Source of the DNA: Pseudomonas sp. GOM6
GTDB taxonomy: Bacteria > Pseudomonadota > Gammaproteobacteria > Pseudomonadales > Pseudomonadaceae
DNA: 64,000 nucleotides
Reading direction: 5' to 3'
Assembly (NCBI RefSeq): GCF_029537485.1
Contig: NZ_JARPUS010000005.1
Coordinates: 124,001 to 188,000, forward strand
The notes below the pieces were generated by a model. That model saw only the letters and a program-made list of their open reading frames with translations. It made no database searches and was not told where the DNA came from. Position 1 is the stretch's first letter. Each line of letters starts with the position of its first letter. This document shows positions 50,750 to 58,957 of the stretch, in pieces. Made by a program: the position numbers and the translations under genes.

Positions 50750-52075
50750 TTATGCCTTCTCGACCGCCAGGTACAGGCGGTGGGACTTCTCGATATCGGT
50801 GGCGAGGGCGGGGTCGACCTTGGCCTCGTCGGCGAATTCGCGCCAGCGGCGTACAGCTGCAGCGACCTCCTCGATGACCTTCTTTGGATTGAACCGGGAA
50901 ATCTGCTTGGCGACCTGCTGAAGGTCCTCAACAGTGAAGTCGTCCCGCTTGCCGTTGGCCGTCATCTGGTGCTTGCTTGTCCATTCGCCCTCAGGGTTAT
51001 AAGACCAGCACACGTCATAGGCAGGGGCGAGCTTCCAGACGCCGTCCCTCCAGACCATGAACGAGATATTGCGGGTGTGGTCGTCCTGGTTGCGGGCGAT
51101 GATGTTGAACACCATGCGGCGATACAGCTGGATTTGCTCGTCGCGGGTGAGCTCCAGGTCGCGGCAAACCATCAGTGCAGACTCGTAGCTGTACGTCCCC
51201 GGGGAGTTGTAGTCAGCTTCGTCCATGGCGCAGAGCGTCTGAACGTGGATCTTGTCGCCATCCTCCATGCGGTCAAACCGGCGCGTCATGAAGTGTGCAC
51301 GCGGGCCTTCCTCCATCAGGCGGCATTCGGTCATATCCAGACCGGCAGCCTTGGCCATCAGGTGGTAAGCGTACTCAACTCGCCCGAAGCCTTTCGGGTC
51401 ACCGAGTTCGCTGGCCTTGTCGCCAACGTCGAACTTCAACAGCCAGTAGCCGTAGCCCTCGGGAGCTGGGACCTGGCCAGAGCAGATCTCGCCTGTCTCG
51501 TCATTGATCGAGATGATCGCCTTGGCTCTGGCGCCGCCGGCGGAGGAGCCGATCTTGAACAATTGCTGCAGGGCTTCGTCGTCCTTGCCGGCAGCCGGGT
51601 CGATTTTGAGACCGTCGAGCTGTTCCTTGCGTTGGGAAAGTATCTTTCCTGCCAACTCGACCAGGGCATCAAGCTGGATCTTCTCGACCTTGTTGGCGGT
51701 CTTCACCGAAGCCGGCCTGTATTCCAGGGCACCCATACCGCGGCTACCGATATAAAGAAGTCGCTCAACCGGTGAGAAGGTTTTAGGGTCGCGGCCGGTC
51801 GAGGCCAGCCAGCTGTCGATCACCGCATTACCGAAGTCGTCGGGCAGGGAGTCGGACAGGCAGGGCGGGAGGCGTTTGAACGCCTTTTCAGCTAGGGTCG
51901 CGAACTCGTACACCTGGCCAGGCTCGGCCAGCATTGTCAGCGGTGCGATCTGGAGGCCGATGGTGCAGAAGGTTGGGTCGAATTCAAACGTACCCGTTGG
52001 TGCCGGCCGGGTTTCGTCCCAGAGCACGGTTCCCACCTTCTGGTCCCATATCCATACTTCAGCTGTCTTCGCCAT
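50750..52075 (-). CDS. hipA: HipA-type toxin kinase
   Basis: 441 residues, the standard length. N-terminal HipA domain (VWIDQKVGTVLWD-type start, ETRPAPTGTFEFDPTF), the Gly/Ser loop FKIGSSAGGARAKAIISIND, the catalytic block FNIIARNQDDHTRNISFMVW (N-x-D-x-H-x-R-N) and WKLAPAYDVCWSYNPEGEWT. HipA phosphorylates glutamyl-tRNA synthetase in Escherichia coli and causes growth arrest. Overlaps hipB by 17 bp on the same strand. Confidence 0.92.
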   Translation of the reverse strand: MAKTAEVWIWDQKVGTVLWDETRPAPTGTFEFDPTFCTIGLQIAPLTMLAEPGQVYEFATLAEKAFKRLPPCLSDSLPDDFGNAVIDSWLASTGRDPKTFSPVERLLYIGSRGMGALEYRPASVKTANKVEKIQLDALVELAGKILSQRKEQLDGLKIDPAAGKDDEALQQLFKIGSSAGGARAKAIISINDETGEICSGQVPAPEGYGYWLLKFDVGDKASELGDPKGFGRVEYAYHLMAKAAGLDMTECRLMEEGPRAHFMTRRFDRMEDGDKIHVQTLCAMDEADYNSPGTYSYESALMVCRDLELTRDEQIQLYRRMVFNIIARNQDDHTRNISFMVWRDGVWKLAPAYDVCWSYNPEGEWTSKHQMTANGKRDDFTVEDLQQVAKQISRFNPKKVIEEVAAAVRRWREFADEAKVDPALATDIEKSHRLYLAVEKA

Positions 52076-52472
52076 CTTGGCTCCTGCGTGTCTTCTTCGG
52101 TATCAGTAGTGTTGAGCCTGGTGATCCCTTGCTCACATGGACCGCTGTGTTTCGGGCGGTGGCGCGGGCACTCCCGTAACCAACAGCCCTGATTCTGGTC
52201 AATGACTTCTTCGACTTAGCCACGGCAAGCGGGCTTACGGGCGGCGGCGTCATCAAGTGGGTCAGCAGGTCGAGGCTGCCCAGCGCCCGGAGGGTCGAGA
52301 TAAGGGTCGCAATGGTGCCTTTGCCCTTTTCCAGCTTCTGCAGGGTTGGCGTGCTGATGCCGACCGAGTTCGCCAGGTCATCCTGGGTGATGTTCTTGCG
52401 CAGGCGACGCTCACGAATAGCCTGTCCTATCTGGACTGCGATAGCGTCGTCTGACATGCGCATTGTACGCAT
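52059..52472 (-). CDS. hipB: HipB-type antitoxin (XRE)
   Basis: 137 residues from 52472 (alternative ATG at 52463). Helix-turn-helix RERRLRKNITQDDLANSVGI then STPTLQKLEKGKGTIATLIS; the C-terminal 60 residues are basic (AKSKKSLTRIRAVGYGSARA), longer than usual for HipB. Precedes and overlaps hipA as in other hipBA modules; it should repress the operon and neutralise HipA. Confidence 0.88.
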   Translation of the reverse strand: MRTMRMSDDAIAVQIGQAIRERRLRKNITQDDLANSVGISTPTLQKLEKGKGTIATLISTLRALGSLDLLTHLMTPPPVSPLAVAKSKKSLTRIRAVGYGSARATARNTAVHVSKGSPGSTLLIPKKTRRSQDGEDS

Positions 52473-52726
52473 AACAGAAAGCTCCTTTTGTATTAGGTGC
52501 CTTGATAGCCTACAAGGAAAAGGAATGTTTGCTTTGCGGTGTAGTATACCCGCAGCAAGCTAGAACGGCCAATGCAAAGAAATATTTGTATACGAGGCTC
52601 TCTTGGCCTGCAAGGCAAAGATTCGTTTGTGTTGATATGGTGCGGAAATGGCTAGAAGGACGAGATTGCCGGATTGCAGTTTCTGCAATCGGTGAGAGGG
52701 TGGACTCATCGCGACCGGATGTGCGG

Positions 52727-52755
52727 TTGCAGCCGCCTAAACCACCTGATTACGG
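52727..52755 (+). promoter_or_regulatory. Weak promoter-like element TTGC-N18-ATTACGG
   Basis: TTGC-AGCCGCCTAAACCACCTG-ATTACGG, 10 bp before the start of the 143-aa gene; weak match to the family. Confidence 0.3.
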
Positions 52756-52764
52756 AGCCGCCCC

Positions 52765-53196
52765 ATGAACACTGCAACCCAAATTCGTCTCGGCATGCGG
52801 AGCAGTACGTGCCCGGTCACCCACTCGCCATCGCCGAACGTAACGCGCAGCTTTGGGGCTGATTTCCACATCAGCTACAACCCGCGCAGTTCCGCGTACG
52901 GAAGCGATACCACGGCCATTGTTCTGCAGGAGCGGGTCTTCTTTGTGCTCAACGGTGATCATGCTGAGGCGCTGTGCACTGCATCGGCTGAGCATGGCGT
53001 TAAGGGCTGCATCGACTACTTCGCCGAGAACATCACTCGCGCAAACGACAAGAGTGAGCACCTGATGGCCGCCGGCCTGCACAGTGATCCCTTTAACCTA
53101 TTGCCGACCACCCTGGAAGTCATCGGCCAGGAGGGCGTAGATCGCATTGCTGTAGCAGTACAGGCAGAGTTGTCGGCGGACCTGGGTCAAAGCTAG
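52765..53196 (+). CDS. Hypothetical protein, 143 aa
   Basis: MNTATQIRLGMRSSTCPVTH; beta-rich FHISYNPRSSAYGSDTTAIV and helical FAENITRANDKSEHLMAAGL. No recognised family. Confidence 0.6.
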   Translation: MNTATQIRLGMRSSTCPVTHSPSPNVTRSFGADFHISYNPRSSAYGSDTTAIVLQERVFFVLNGDHAEALCTASAEHGVKGCIDYFAENITRANDKSEHLMAAGLHSDPFNLLPTTLEVIGQEGVDRIAVAVQAELSADLGQS

Positions 53197-53321
53197 GTCC
53201 TTGAAGCGGCGATAACGCTATGCGTCAACACGCTACAATCCTTGGGGGCTGAGAGAAGTAGTCCGCTTCGGGCCATTAATAATGGGCGCTTAAACAACTG
53301 GATCACGCGTAAGGACTCGGA

Positions 53322-53510
53322 ATGAATGGCCTATCAATAATTGGCTTAGCTATTTTGATTTTCATAGCCTCGCTCAAATTTGGAAGCGCTTTGCTCTTTA
53401 TAGTTGCGCTTGCCGTTGGCTGGTTTGGAGCCATTCAATGCCCGCCGCCCAGAGGAGCGGATCGTGAGGGCTATCGCGGATGGCGAGCTGGCCATCGACG
53501 CCGGAGGTGA
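53322..53510 (+). CDS. Possible small membrane protein, 62 aa
   Basis: MNGLSIIGLAILIFIASLKF then LLFIVALAVGWFGAIQC gives two hydrophobic helices. The tail after CPPPRGADREG is read in a frame shared with the next gene and looks out of frame. It may be a frameshifted remnant or overlap gene. Confidence 0.35.
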   Translation: MNGLSIIGLAILIFIASLKFGSALLFIVALAVGWFGAIQCPPPRGADREGYRGWRAGHRRRR

Positions 53511-53592
53511 CGGTTTTCTCTGGCAGCACGAGGATCTGCTTGTGCATTTTCAGAATGTCCGAACTGGACAAGAACTCAGAATCCAACAATGA
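53464..53592 (+). CDS. Small protein, 42 aa (GTG start)
   Basis: GTG at 53464 with GGAG seven bases upstream. Product begins VRAIADGELAIDAGGDGFLW and ends FQNVRTGQELRIQQ. It overlaps the C-terminal end of the membrane protein frame. No recognised family. Confidence 0.4.
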   Translation: MRAIADGELAIDAGGDGFLWQHEDLLVHFQNVRTGQELRIQQ

Positions 53593-53616
53593 GCCCGCCA
53601 TGTGCGGGCTTTTTAA
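53588..53616 (+). terminator. Terminator
   Basis: AGCCCGCC-ATGT-GGCGGGCT-like stem (GAGCCCGCCATGTGCGGGCT) followed by TTTTTAATTT after the gene end. Confidence 0.75.
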
Positions 53617-53690
53617 TTTGTGGCGCAAGGTGCGAGAGGTCGATAGAAGCCGGTAGCAGACGGGCCCCAAAAATGGGCCGAATTAAGGTG

Positions 53691-53719
53691 TTGCATATTC
53701 GGAGAAGCGGGGAGAATGA
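53691..53719 (+). promoter_or_regulatory. Promoter-like element TTGC-N18-AGAATGA
   Basis: GTTGCATATTCGGAG start, ahead of the gene at 53762. It is preceded by the motif CCCCAAAAATGGGCCGAATT at 53665-53684. Confidence 0.45.
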
Positions 53720-53761
53720 ATTCAACTCCCCGACTGAGCTACCCCCAACAGGGTTGATGCA

Positions 53762-54274
53762 ATGACCGTTACCTGCGCCGACACCAAACCTTACCCTGCA
53801 GCCGATACCGGCTGCGGTGAAGGTGCGGGTACGACGGAGCGCATCAGCCGTGAGCAGCTACTTGCAGCACTGGTCACCGGTGGCAAGGATTTTCGCAGCT
53901 GGTGGCTCAAGTCGGGCGAGTTACTCACACAGCATGAAATCAGCGTCAAAGACCTGATGGAGGCTGCGTATATGGCCGGTACCGTCCGCGCTGGTGCTGC
54001 ACCAGGGCAGTTGTCCGCTCCTCCCGTCCCTGCTGAGGGTCATTTTACGGGGGTGAAGCACTTCGACATCGAGCCCGAGGTGTTCAGCAATGCCGAGAAC
54101 GGCGGTCGTTACGAGGTGATCGCCACTGCGATCGGTGAGGGTTCGTTCCAGAACGTTGAGATTTTGGTGTTCCGCTGCCTGGACACAGGCTTTTATCAGT
54201 TCCGGACACCGACCGAATTCGAGCAAGCCATGGTGCTGGCCGACTGCCCCAGCGGGGTCGTCAGCAGTGAGTGA
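53762..54274 (+). CDS. Hypothetical protein, 170 aa
   Basis: MTVTCADTKPYPAADTGCGE; helical middle (REQLLAALVTGGKDFRSWWL) and a strand-rich C-terminal half (NVEILVFRCLDTGFYQFRTP). Probably soluble. No recognised family. First of five genes running rightward to 55706. Confidence 0.6.
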   Translation: MTVTCADTKPYPAADTGCGEGAGTTERISREQLLAALVTGGKDFRSWWLKSGELLTQHEISVKDLMEAAYMAGTVRAGAAPGQLSAPPVPAEGHFTGVKHFDIEPEVFSNAENGGRYEVIATAIGEGSFQNVEILVFRCLDTGFYQFRTPTEFEQAMVLADCPSGVVSSE

Positions 54275-54341
54275 GTCGCTGAATACCGCATCCACCATAA
54301 GCGGGTACTATTCCACCCGTTCGGTTGATTCGGGGTTCGCC

Positions 54342-54743
54342 ATGGAGATAACACCATTCGGCCAGGCAGTTCGCTTGGCCCGGCTAAAGGTCCGCAAGCG
54401 TCTCAATGAGATGGCTGCGGCTATGGGGCTTTCAGATTCGTATCTGTCTGCCGTGGAGACCGGCCGCAAGCCGGTGAACGATGACGTGGTCAGCAGGGCT
54501 ATCGAGTACCTCACCTCCCTGGACGGGAAGTTCGATGGTCGGGAACTGCGCGAAGCTGCTGACCTGACCCGGGGAACTGTCTCGATAGCGGGCCTGTGCC
54601 CCGAGGCCTCCGCCCTCATGGTCCAACTCTCACACCGATTCGCGGCCATGGGCCAAGAAGCGCAACTGGCCGAAGCCAAGCGGATCCAGCAGAAGCTGGG
54701 CATGGGTGAAGCCGCTCACAGGAGAACCGAAGCACATGTGTGA
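54342..54743 (+). CDS. XRE-family regulator
   Basis: 133 residues from the ATG at 54342. Helix-turn-helix VRKRLNEMAAAMGLSDSYLS then AVETGRKPVNDDVVSRAIEY, a standard XRE pattern. It overlaps the next gene by eight bases. Two genes later comes a HEAGH metalloprotease, so this may be an ImmR/ImmA-like pair interrupted by two small genes. Confidence 0.82.
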   Translation: MEITPFGQAVRLARLKVRKRLNEMAAAMGLSDSYLSAVETGRKPVNDDVVSRAIEYLTSLDGKFDGRELREAADLTRGTVSIAGLCPEASALMVQLSHRFAAMGQEAQLAEAKRIQQKLGMGEAAHRRTEAHV

Positions 54744-54912
54744 CCAACCCAAGGCCCCGGTGATCGTGGCCCACATCACCTACATCGAGTGCCCGCACTG
54801 TGATACCCCGCAGCAAGGGTTCATCAACGACCCACGTGGCGGCAAGTTCACCTGTGAAGCCTGCCGGCAGGATTACCAGGTACCCGAAAACGCCGAAATT
54901 GACTTCGGCTGA
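54736..54912 (+). CDS. Zinc-ribbon small protein, 58 aa
   Basis: MCDQPKAPVIVAHITYIECP; CPHCDTPQQGFINDPRGGKF then TCEACRQDYQVPE gives two CxxC knuckles. Such ribbons bind zinc and often nucleic acid. Start overlaps the stop of the XRE gene. Confidence 0.65.
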   Translation: MCDQPKAPVIVAHITYIECPHCDTPQQGFINDPRGGKFTCEACRQDYQVPENAEIDFG

Positions 54913-54936
54913 GCCAATCCACCTGAAGGAATCACC

Positions 54937-55119
54937 GTGTCCAATTCGAACAAACCACTTCTGACCCAGTACCTGACCCCGGAAGAGGCGGCCCTGGTTG
55001 AGCACTTTCGCGCCCTGTCGCCAGATGACCAGGCCGGCGCTATGACCATGCTCGGCTCGATGGCTCAGGTCTTCCGCGTAAAGACACCTGACACGGCCCC
55101 CGGCCGCATGCTCCACTAA
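54937..55119 (+). CDS. Hypothetical protein, 60 aa
   Basis: GTG start behind AAGGAATC. MSNSNKPLLTQYLTPEEAAL then VEHFRALSPDDQAGAMTMLG, a two-helix protein. The LSPDDQ segment resembles the tail of phage repressor-type regulators. No recognised family. Confidence 0.5.
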   Translation: MSNSNKPLLTQYLTPEEAALVEHFRALSPDDQAGAMTMLGSMAQVFRVKTPDTAPGRMLH

Positions 55120-55148
55120 GCGCCCCTGATAACCCGGATCGGACATCC

Positions 55149-55706
55149 ATGATGATGGATATGCAGTGCTCACACGCAGACAAGGCCGTTGGCTTTCTCC
55201 GCGAGATAGGCCTGTCCGTTGACATCGTGCCTGGGGCGACCGGATTCATCGAACACATTGCCATTGTCGAGGGCGGCCTGCAGGTCGACCCACGAGCACC
55301 CGCGTCCGGCCTGCTCCATGAAGCCGGCCACCTGGCCACTATCCCGACCAGGTTCAGGGGCTACATGAGCGGGAGCCTGGGCGCTGGCATGAAAAGGGCG
55401 TTTGAGGAGCTCGACCAGATGGGTCTTGAGCCTGATGACCCGCTTGCGCGGGCTATGGTGCAGTGCAGTGATCCAGAGGCGACAGCCTGGGCCTGGGCAG
55501 CCGGGAAGGCGCTCGACATCCCTGACGAAAAGATCGTGCAGGACCATGAGTACGAAGGGACTGGTGCCTGGATCCGTAAGTGCCTGGCCGCTCGCTCGTA
55601 TCTGGGCATCAACGGCATGTCTCACGCTGGCTTTTGCGTCCTGCGGGCCACACCTTACCGGCCTCTGCCGGTGTACCCGGAGCTAGCGTTCTGGCTCCAG
55701 CCTTGA
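55149..55706 (+). CDS. Putative zinc metalloprotease (IrrE/ImmA-like HEAGH), 185 aa
   Basis: The motif SGLLHEAGHLATIP (residues 60-73) is a classic HExxH-type zinc site, preceded by FIEHIAIVEGGLQVDPRAPA. Three ATG codons start it; 55149 is used. IrrE/ImmA-type proteases degrade an XRE repressor and thereby switch a mobile element; the XRE gene at 54342 is the obvious candidate substrate. The third zinc ligand cannot be placed with certainty. Confidence 0.65.
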   Translation: MMMDMQCSHADKAVGFLREIGLSVDIVPGATGFIEHIAIVEGGLQVDPRAPASGLLHEAGHLATIPTRFRGYMSGSLGAGMKRAFEELDQMGLEPDDPLARAMVQCSDPEATAWAWAAGKALDIPDEKIVQDHEYEGTGAWIRKCLAARSYLGINGMSHAGFCVLRATPYRPLPVYPELAFWLQP

Positions 55707-56036
55707 ACCCTGAACCCGTTTAGCCCCTTTTGCCCGCTGATTGACGTACGGGACGGTGGTGACGCTGCCATTATCGCGGCTCATGATTGCGCCGTTTCGG
55801 TGTGGAGCGAATGGCCAGTTGCTGTCGACGATTGGTCTGGTGGGAATCCTCAGATTGAATAGCCCGTCTACGTCCGTTGAGATGTGAGGCGTGAGGTCAA
55901 TGACGCCGGCCAAACGGTATTCGGGATTGAATGGCTCAGTACTGAACGCTAGTGCCAGAGGGTAGGTCTTGAATGCCGAGATCCAAAGCGGCTCGTGCTT
56001 GCCTCCAAACACCATGTGGTACAGGTCCGTCATCAT
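55683..56036 (-). CDS. Hypothetical protein, about 117 aa, possibly truncated
   Basis: Reads MMTDLYHMVFGGKHEPLWIS then LAFSTEPFNPEYRLAGVIDL and ends KGAKRVQGSRLEPER. The frame continues upstream to 56411, but that part is antisense to an integrase fragment and unconvincing, so the gene is either short or cut at about 56040. No recognised family. Confidence 0.45.
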   Translation of the reverse strand: MMTDLYHMVFGGKHEPLWISAFKTYPLALAFSTEPFNPEYRLAGVIDLTPHISTDVDGLFNLRIPTRPIVDSNWPFAPHRNGAIMSRDNGSVTTVPYVNQRAKGAKRVQGSRLEPER

Positions 56037-56402
56037 CCCTTGGCGGTGGAAGGGATAGAGCCAGAGCAGGAATCGAAGTTCATCGTGCAGGCCAGCTTCG
56101 GGATCGAGCACAAACCTACGAAGTTGGCGAACTCTGTGGTGGCGACCGGATGTTTTGTCATCGAGCGCCAGCAAGTGGCCGGCTACCGCCCTCGCTACCT
56201 TCGGCTTTACCGGCAGGCTGGGATCAAGCTCGGCACCTCGCACAGTGGGCGGCGCTCCCTGGCTGCTCGCGTACTGGCTGCGACCGGCGATGTGGAGACG
56301 GTGCAGACCATCCTGGGCCACCAGCATCTGGATCACAGCAAGCCATACCTCAGCGTTGATCAGAACACCATACGCCGGGCATTCGAGCTGGCTTTGACTT
56401 AG
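55995..56402 (+). pseudogene. Tyrosine recombinase (phage integrase) C-terminal fragment
   Basis: From about 56190 the frame reads YRQAGIKLGTSHSGRRSLAA then RVLAATGDVETVQTILGHQH and LDHSKPYLSVDQNTI, matching the last part of the tyrosine recombinase domain: HxGRR (box II), LGH and the tyrosine in KPYLSVD. The first half of the enzyme, including the first arginine, is missing. A decayed integrase with the truncated gene on the opposite strand suggests an old insertion and deletion point. Confidence 0.7.
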
Positions 56403-56558
56403 GTTTCGCACCCTTACGGGGCGGGATTAAGGGGTTCCAAGCTACTGGAGTGTGGGAAAATGCTGGGACTTAGTTGGGATTTCGACCGTGGCCGTTATCC
56501 TCTGAGCATATTTCGCTGATCCACCTGATGACACGCTGGATTACGGCTGATCATGGCC

Positions 56559-56587
56559 TTGCGTTTCGGGCGACCCGTGAGACGCTG
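56559..56587 (+). promoter_or_regulatory. Promoter-like element TTGC-N18-GACGCTG
   Basis: TTGC-GTTTCGGGCGACCCGTGA-GACGCTG followed by AACCCATAACG. Nearly identical to the copy at 34388-34416; heads the gene group 56619-58902. Confidence 0.7.
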
Positions 56588-56618
56588 AACCCATAACGAA
56601 TACCGAGGAAACCACCAG

Positions 56619-56981
56619 ATGGCCACGAAGACCACCGGAGCTGAGCTGAGAGCGTTCTACAACGACGATGCCTATTGGCAGAAGTCGGATGACAGCAAGG
56701 GCGACGATATTTGGCACGAAGAGCTTGTGCTTGAGGTGAACGGGGTTGAGCAGTCCGATGACTACTCCATCAATGAAGACCTCAAAGATGAAGACCAAGT
56801 GAAGATCATGTACGGCCATGTGCTGTCCAGCCGCGACGACTTCGCTGATCGCAGCTTCGAGTCGTTCTTCAAGGCCTGGCGCAAGCAGCAAAATACGGTC
56901 TACCTCTCCGTCGCCGTACCGAAGGACAAACTGGACGCCGTGCGCGCTGCAATCCTCGCTGCCGGTGGCAGCGTCAAGTAA
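56619..56981 (+). CDS. Hypothetical protein, 120 aa
   Basis: MATKTTGAELRAFYNDDAYW; acidic (DDSKGDDIWHEELVLEVNGV) and helical at the C-terminus (DKLDAVRAAILAAGGSVK). First gene of the 56.6-58.9 kb group, all in the same direction. No recognised family. Confidence 0.6.
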   Translation: MATKTTGAELRAFYNDDAYWQKSDDSKGDDIWHEELVLEVNGVEQSDDYSINEDLKDEDQVKIMYGHVLSSRDDFADRSFESFFKAWRKQQNTVYLSVAVPKDKLDAVRAAILAAGGSVK

Positions 56982-57006
56982 CTGAGTTCGAGGATACCGA
57001 CCTGCG

Positions 57007-57252
57007 ATGAAAAAGCTAAAGCTCACTCAGGCCCAGCAGCGTGTAATGCACTGGCTCAGTCAGGGCTGGGGCGCTCGCGTGTCGAGCGGCGCTGCGGTTG
57101 AGGTCAACGGCGAGCGAGTCTGCAACGTCGATACCATGACCGTCCTGGTCCGCCTGGGGCTTGCTGAGCGCGAGTCCCGGCCTCCCTGCTGGATGGCAAC
57201 AGCTGAGGGCCGAAAGCTGAGCCCCAACTACCGCCCCGACCAGGGCGAATGA
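57007..57252 (+). CDS. Hypothetical protein, 81 aa
   Basis: MKKLKLTQAQQRVMHWLSQG; a winged-helix-like pattern with VNGERVCNVDTMTVLVRLGL. Could be a small DNA-binding protein. No family assigned. Confidence 0.55.
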   Translation: MKKLKLTQAQQRVMHWLSQGWGARVSSGAAVEVNGERVCNVDTMTVLVRLGLAERESRPPCWMATAEGRKLSPNYRPDQGE

Positions 57253-57269
57253 AGTTCGAGGAAACCGAC

Positions 57270-57509
57270 ATGGAACAAGAGAACAAAGAGCAACAACCGA
57301 ACGAGCCAGCGATTCACCGTGGTGAGTGGTTGGTTTTTGGCTTTGGCGCATTTGTTGTGAGTGGGCTTATTGCCCTGATGCTCCAACTGAAGATGCCTGA
57401 TGCACCTATTTACCCGGTGATCTTGGGTGGCGCTCTGCTGATGATGTTCGGGTTTCTGCGCTCGGCAAAGCCCCGTGAAACTACTGGTAAAGACCAGCCT
57501 GAAAAGTAA
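57270..57509 (+). CDS. Small membrane protein, 79 aa
   Basis: Start at 57270 (GAGGAAACC upstream). Acidic head MEQENKEQQPNEPAIHRGEW, then two hydrophobic helices (LVFGFGAFVVSGLIALMLQL; YPVILGGALLMMFGFLRSAK). No family assigned. Confidence 0.6.
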   Translation: MEQENKEQQPNEPAIHRGEWLVFGFGAFVVSGLIALMLQLKMPDAPIYPVILGGALLMMFGFLRSAKPRETTGKDQPEK

Positions 57510-57602
57510 CGAGGAAAACGCCGCTGATCATCAGCCCGCCTCGTGCGGGCTTTGGCAGTACCAGGGTGCGGGTTTAACACCTTGAAATTTACGGAGAGCA
57601 TA

Positions 57603-57800
57603 ATGAAGAAGAAAGCGTATGGCTTGGGTGTATTTGGCTTCGGAATGGTTGCCGTTGGCCAGATGGCCCCTGGACAGTTGGATGACGCCCCTATAAGCGG
57701 CTGGCAGTTTGTTGTGGTCACTTTGCTTATGTGTGCGACCTTTTTTTGCGCCTACAAGTCCTTCGGCATGAAGGAGGATGTTGCGGACACTCCGAGTTAG
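57603..57800 (+). CDS. Small membrane protein, 65 aa
   Basis: MKKKAYGLGVFGFGMVAVGQ then WQFVVVTLLMCATFFCAYKS: two hydrophobic segments. A weak hairpin with T-poor tail (57531-57554) lies in the gap upstream. No family assigned. Confidence 0.6.
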   Translation: MKKKAYGLGVFGFGMVAVGQMAPGQLDDAPISGWQFVVVTLLMCATFFCAYKSFGMKEDVADTPS

Positions 57801-57811
57801 TGGAAATCTCC

Positions 57812-57988
57812 ATGGCTCTTGCCCGTAGCACGAATTTCATTGTCGGTAGCTCAGTGATCGGACTGCCGTTTCTGTGGTACGAGCACCCGATGGAAGTGCT
57901 CGGCCCGCAAATCTTCTATTCGCTGGCCGGATTGATATTGATCACCGCGCTCACTGGTTTTGCCCTCTGGGCAATCGACCGTGAATAG
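57812..57988 (+). CDS. Small membrane protein, 58 aa
   Basis: MALARSTNFIVGSSVIGLPF, then LAGLILITALTGFALWAIDR. Third consecutive small membrane protein of the group. No family assigned. Confidence 0.6.
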   Translation: MALARSTNFIVGSSVIGLPFLWYEHPMEVLGPQIFYSLAGLILITALTGFALWAIDRE

Positions 57989-58003
57989 TTCAAGGAAACC
58001 GCG

Positions 58004-58657
58004 ATGAAAGCCCAGATCTGGGAAAGAACCATAACTGAGGTTGAATGGCCGCCATTGCTGGCTTCCAAAGCGTTCATGGCGAATCTGATCAAAGCCATTG
58101 AAGACATGCTTGGCAAGAAGCTGCTGCCCGGAGAATCCTTGCTCATTAAGAACTGGCCGAAAGAGGCCCATGAAGCACTGCTGCCAATGCTGCCGGAGCG
58201 CCTCGCCGGCGGCTTTGATCTGTCGGCCTTCCGTGCCGATGGCTCATGCCCATATTTGGATGAGACAGAGGGTTTCAGGGTACTAACCGGCTATGAGGTT
58301 GCAGGTCCCGCAGGTTATGACGAAAGCCAATTGACGCCCTACGGAAGCTTCAAACAGCGCGGCCCCTATGCCGACATCGTCTCGATCTTACGCGTACCGC
58401 TACCCATTCGCCTTGACCGAACCCGTGCCCGTGTGCGGGTCGTGCCGGATGAAGGCGATCTAATTCTCATGGTCGGCCAATTTCGTTGTGGGCAAGCCTT
58501 ACAACTAGAAAACGGCTCTTTTCGCGTCGAAGAAGAGGTCGACGGAGGTAAGACTACAGTGACGCTGGCCGATGGCGTGTCTCAGGATACTGCTGCTGAT
58601 CTGCTGTTACAGATTGGCCGCCGCCAGGCCGTTGAATTGGCTCCCAGGGCTCAATAG
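58004..58657 (+). CDS. Hypothetical protein, 217 aa
   Basis: MKAQIWERTITEVEWPPLLA; soluble, beta-rich in the middle (LPIRLDRTRARVRVVPDEGD) with a C-terminal helical part (DTAADLLLQIGRRQAVELAP). No family assigned. Confidence 0.6.
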   Translation: MKAQIWERTITEVEWPPLLASKAFMANLIKAIEDMLGKKLLPGESLLIKNWPKEAHEALLPMLPERLAGGFDLSAFRADGSCPYLDETEGFRVLTGYEVAGPAGYDESQLTPYGSFKQRGPYADIVSILRVPLPIRLDRTRARVRVVPDEGDLILMVGQFRCGQALQLENGSFRVEEEVDGGKTTVTLADGVSQDTAADLLLQIGRRQAVELAPRAQ

Positions 58658-58668
58658 GAAAACGCTGC

Positions 58669-58902
58669 ATGTCTCGTTCTGACCCACAATTTAACTACCG
58701 GATTCCAGACCACCTGAAAGCACTACTGCTCGATTCGGCCAAGGCTAACAACCGCTCGATGACTGCCGAGCTGAATGCGATCCTCGAACGAACATTCACC
58801 CCCTCTCTACCGCAAGCGTGTGGCGAACAGGCTGACCTCAAGTCACTGGACAAAAAACTGAGTGCAATTTGTGCCCACTTGGGTATCGATGGCGAAATTT
58901 AA
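58669..58902 (+). CDS. Arc-type ribbon-helix-helix DNA-binding protein, 77 aa
   Basis: SRSDPQFNYRIPDHLKALLL then DSAKANNRSMTAELNAILER fits the Arc pattern, with the strand FNYRIPD, helix 1 and NNRSMTAEL before helix 2. Likely a repressor of its own group of genes. It directly follows the 217-aa gene. Confidence 0.78.
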   Translation: MSRSDPQFNYRIPDHLKALLLDSAKANNRSMTAELNAILERTFTPSLPQACGEQADLKSLDKKLSAICAHLGIDGEI

Positions 58903-58957
58903 GAGAATCTGGGCTCAGCTGACCTTGCTGCTGAATAGAACGAGTTGATCGAGGTAA

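Noticed and set aside
55683..56411. 242-codon minus-strand frame across the integrase fragment
   Set aside because: The upstream half is antisense to clear recombinase motifs; only the part from 56036 down is kept as a possible gene.
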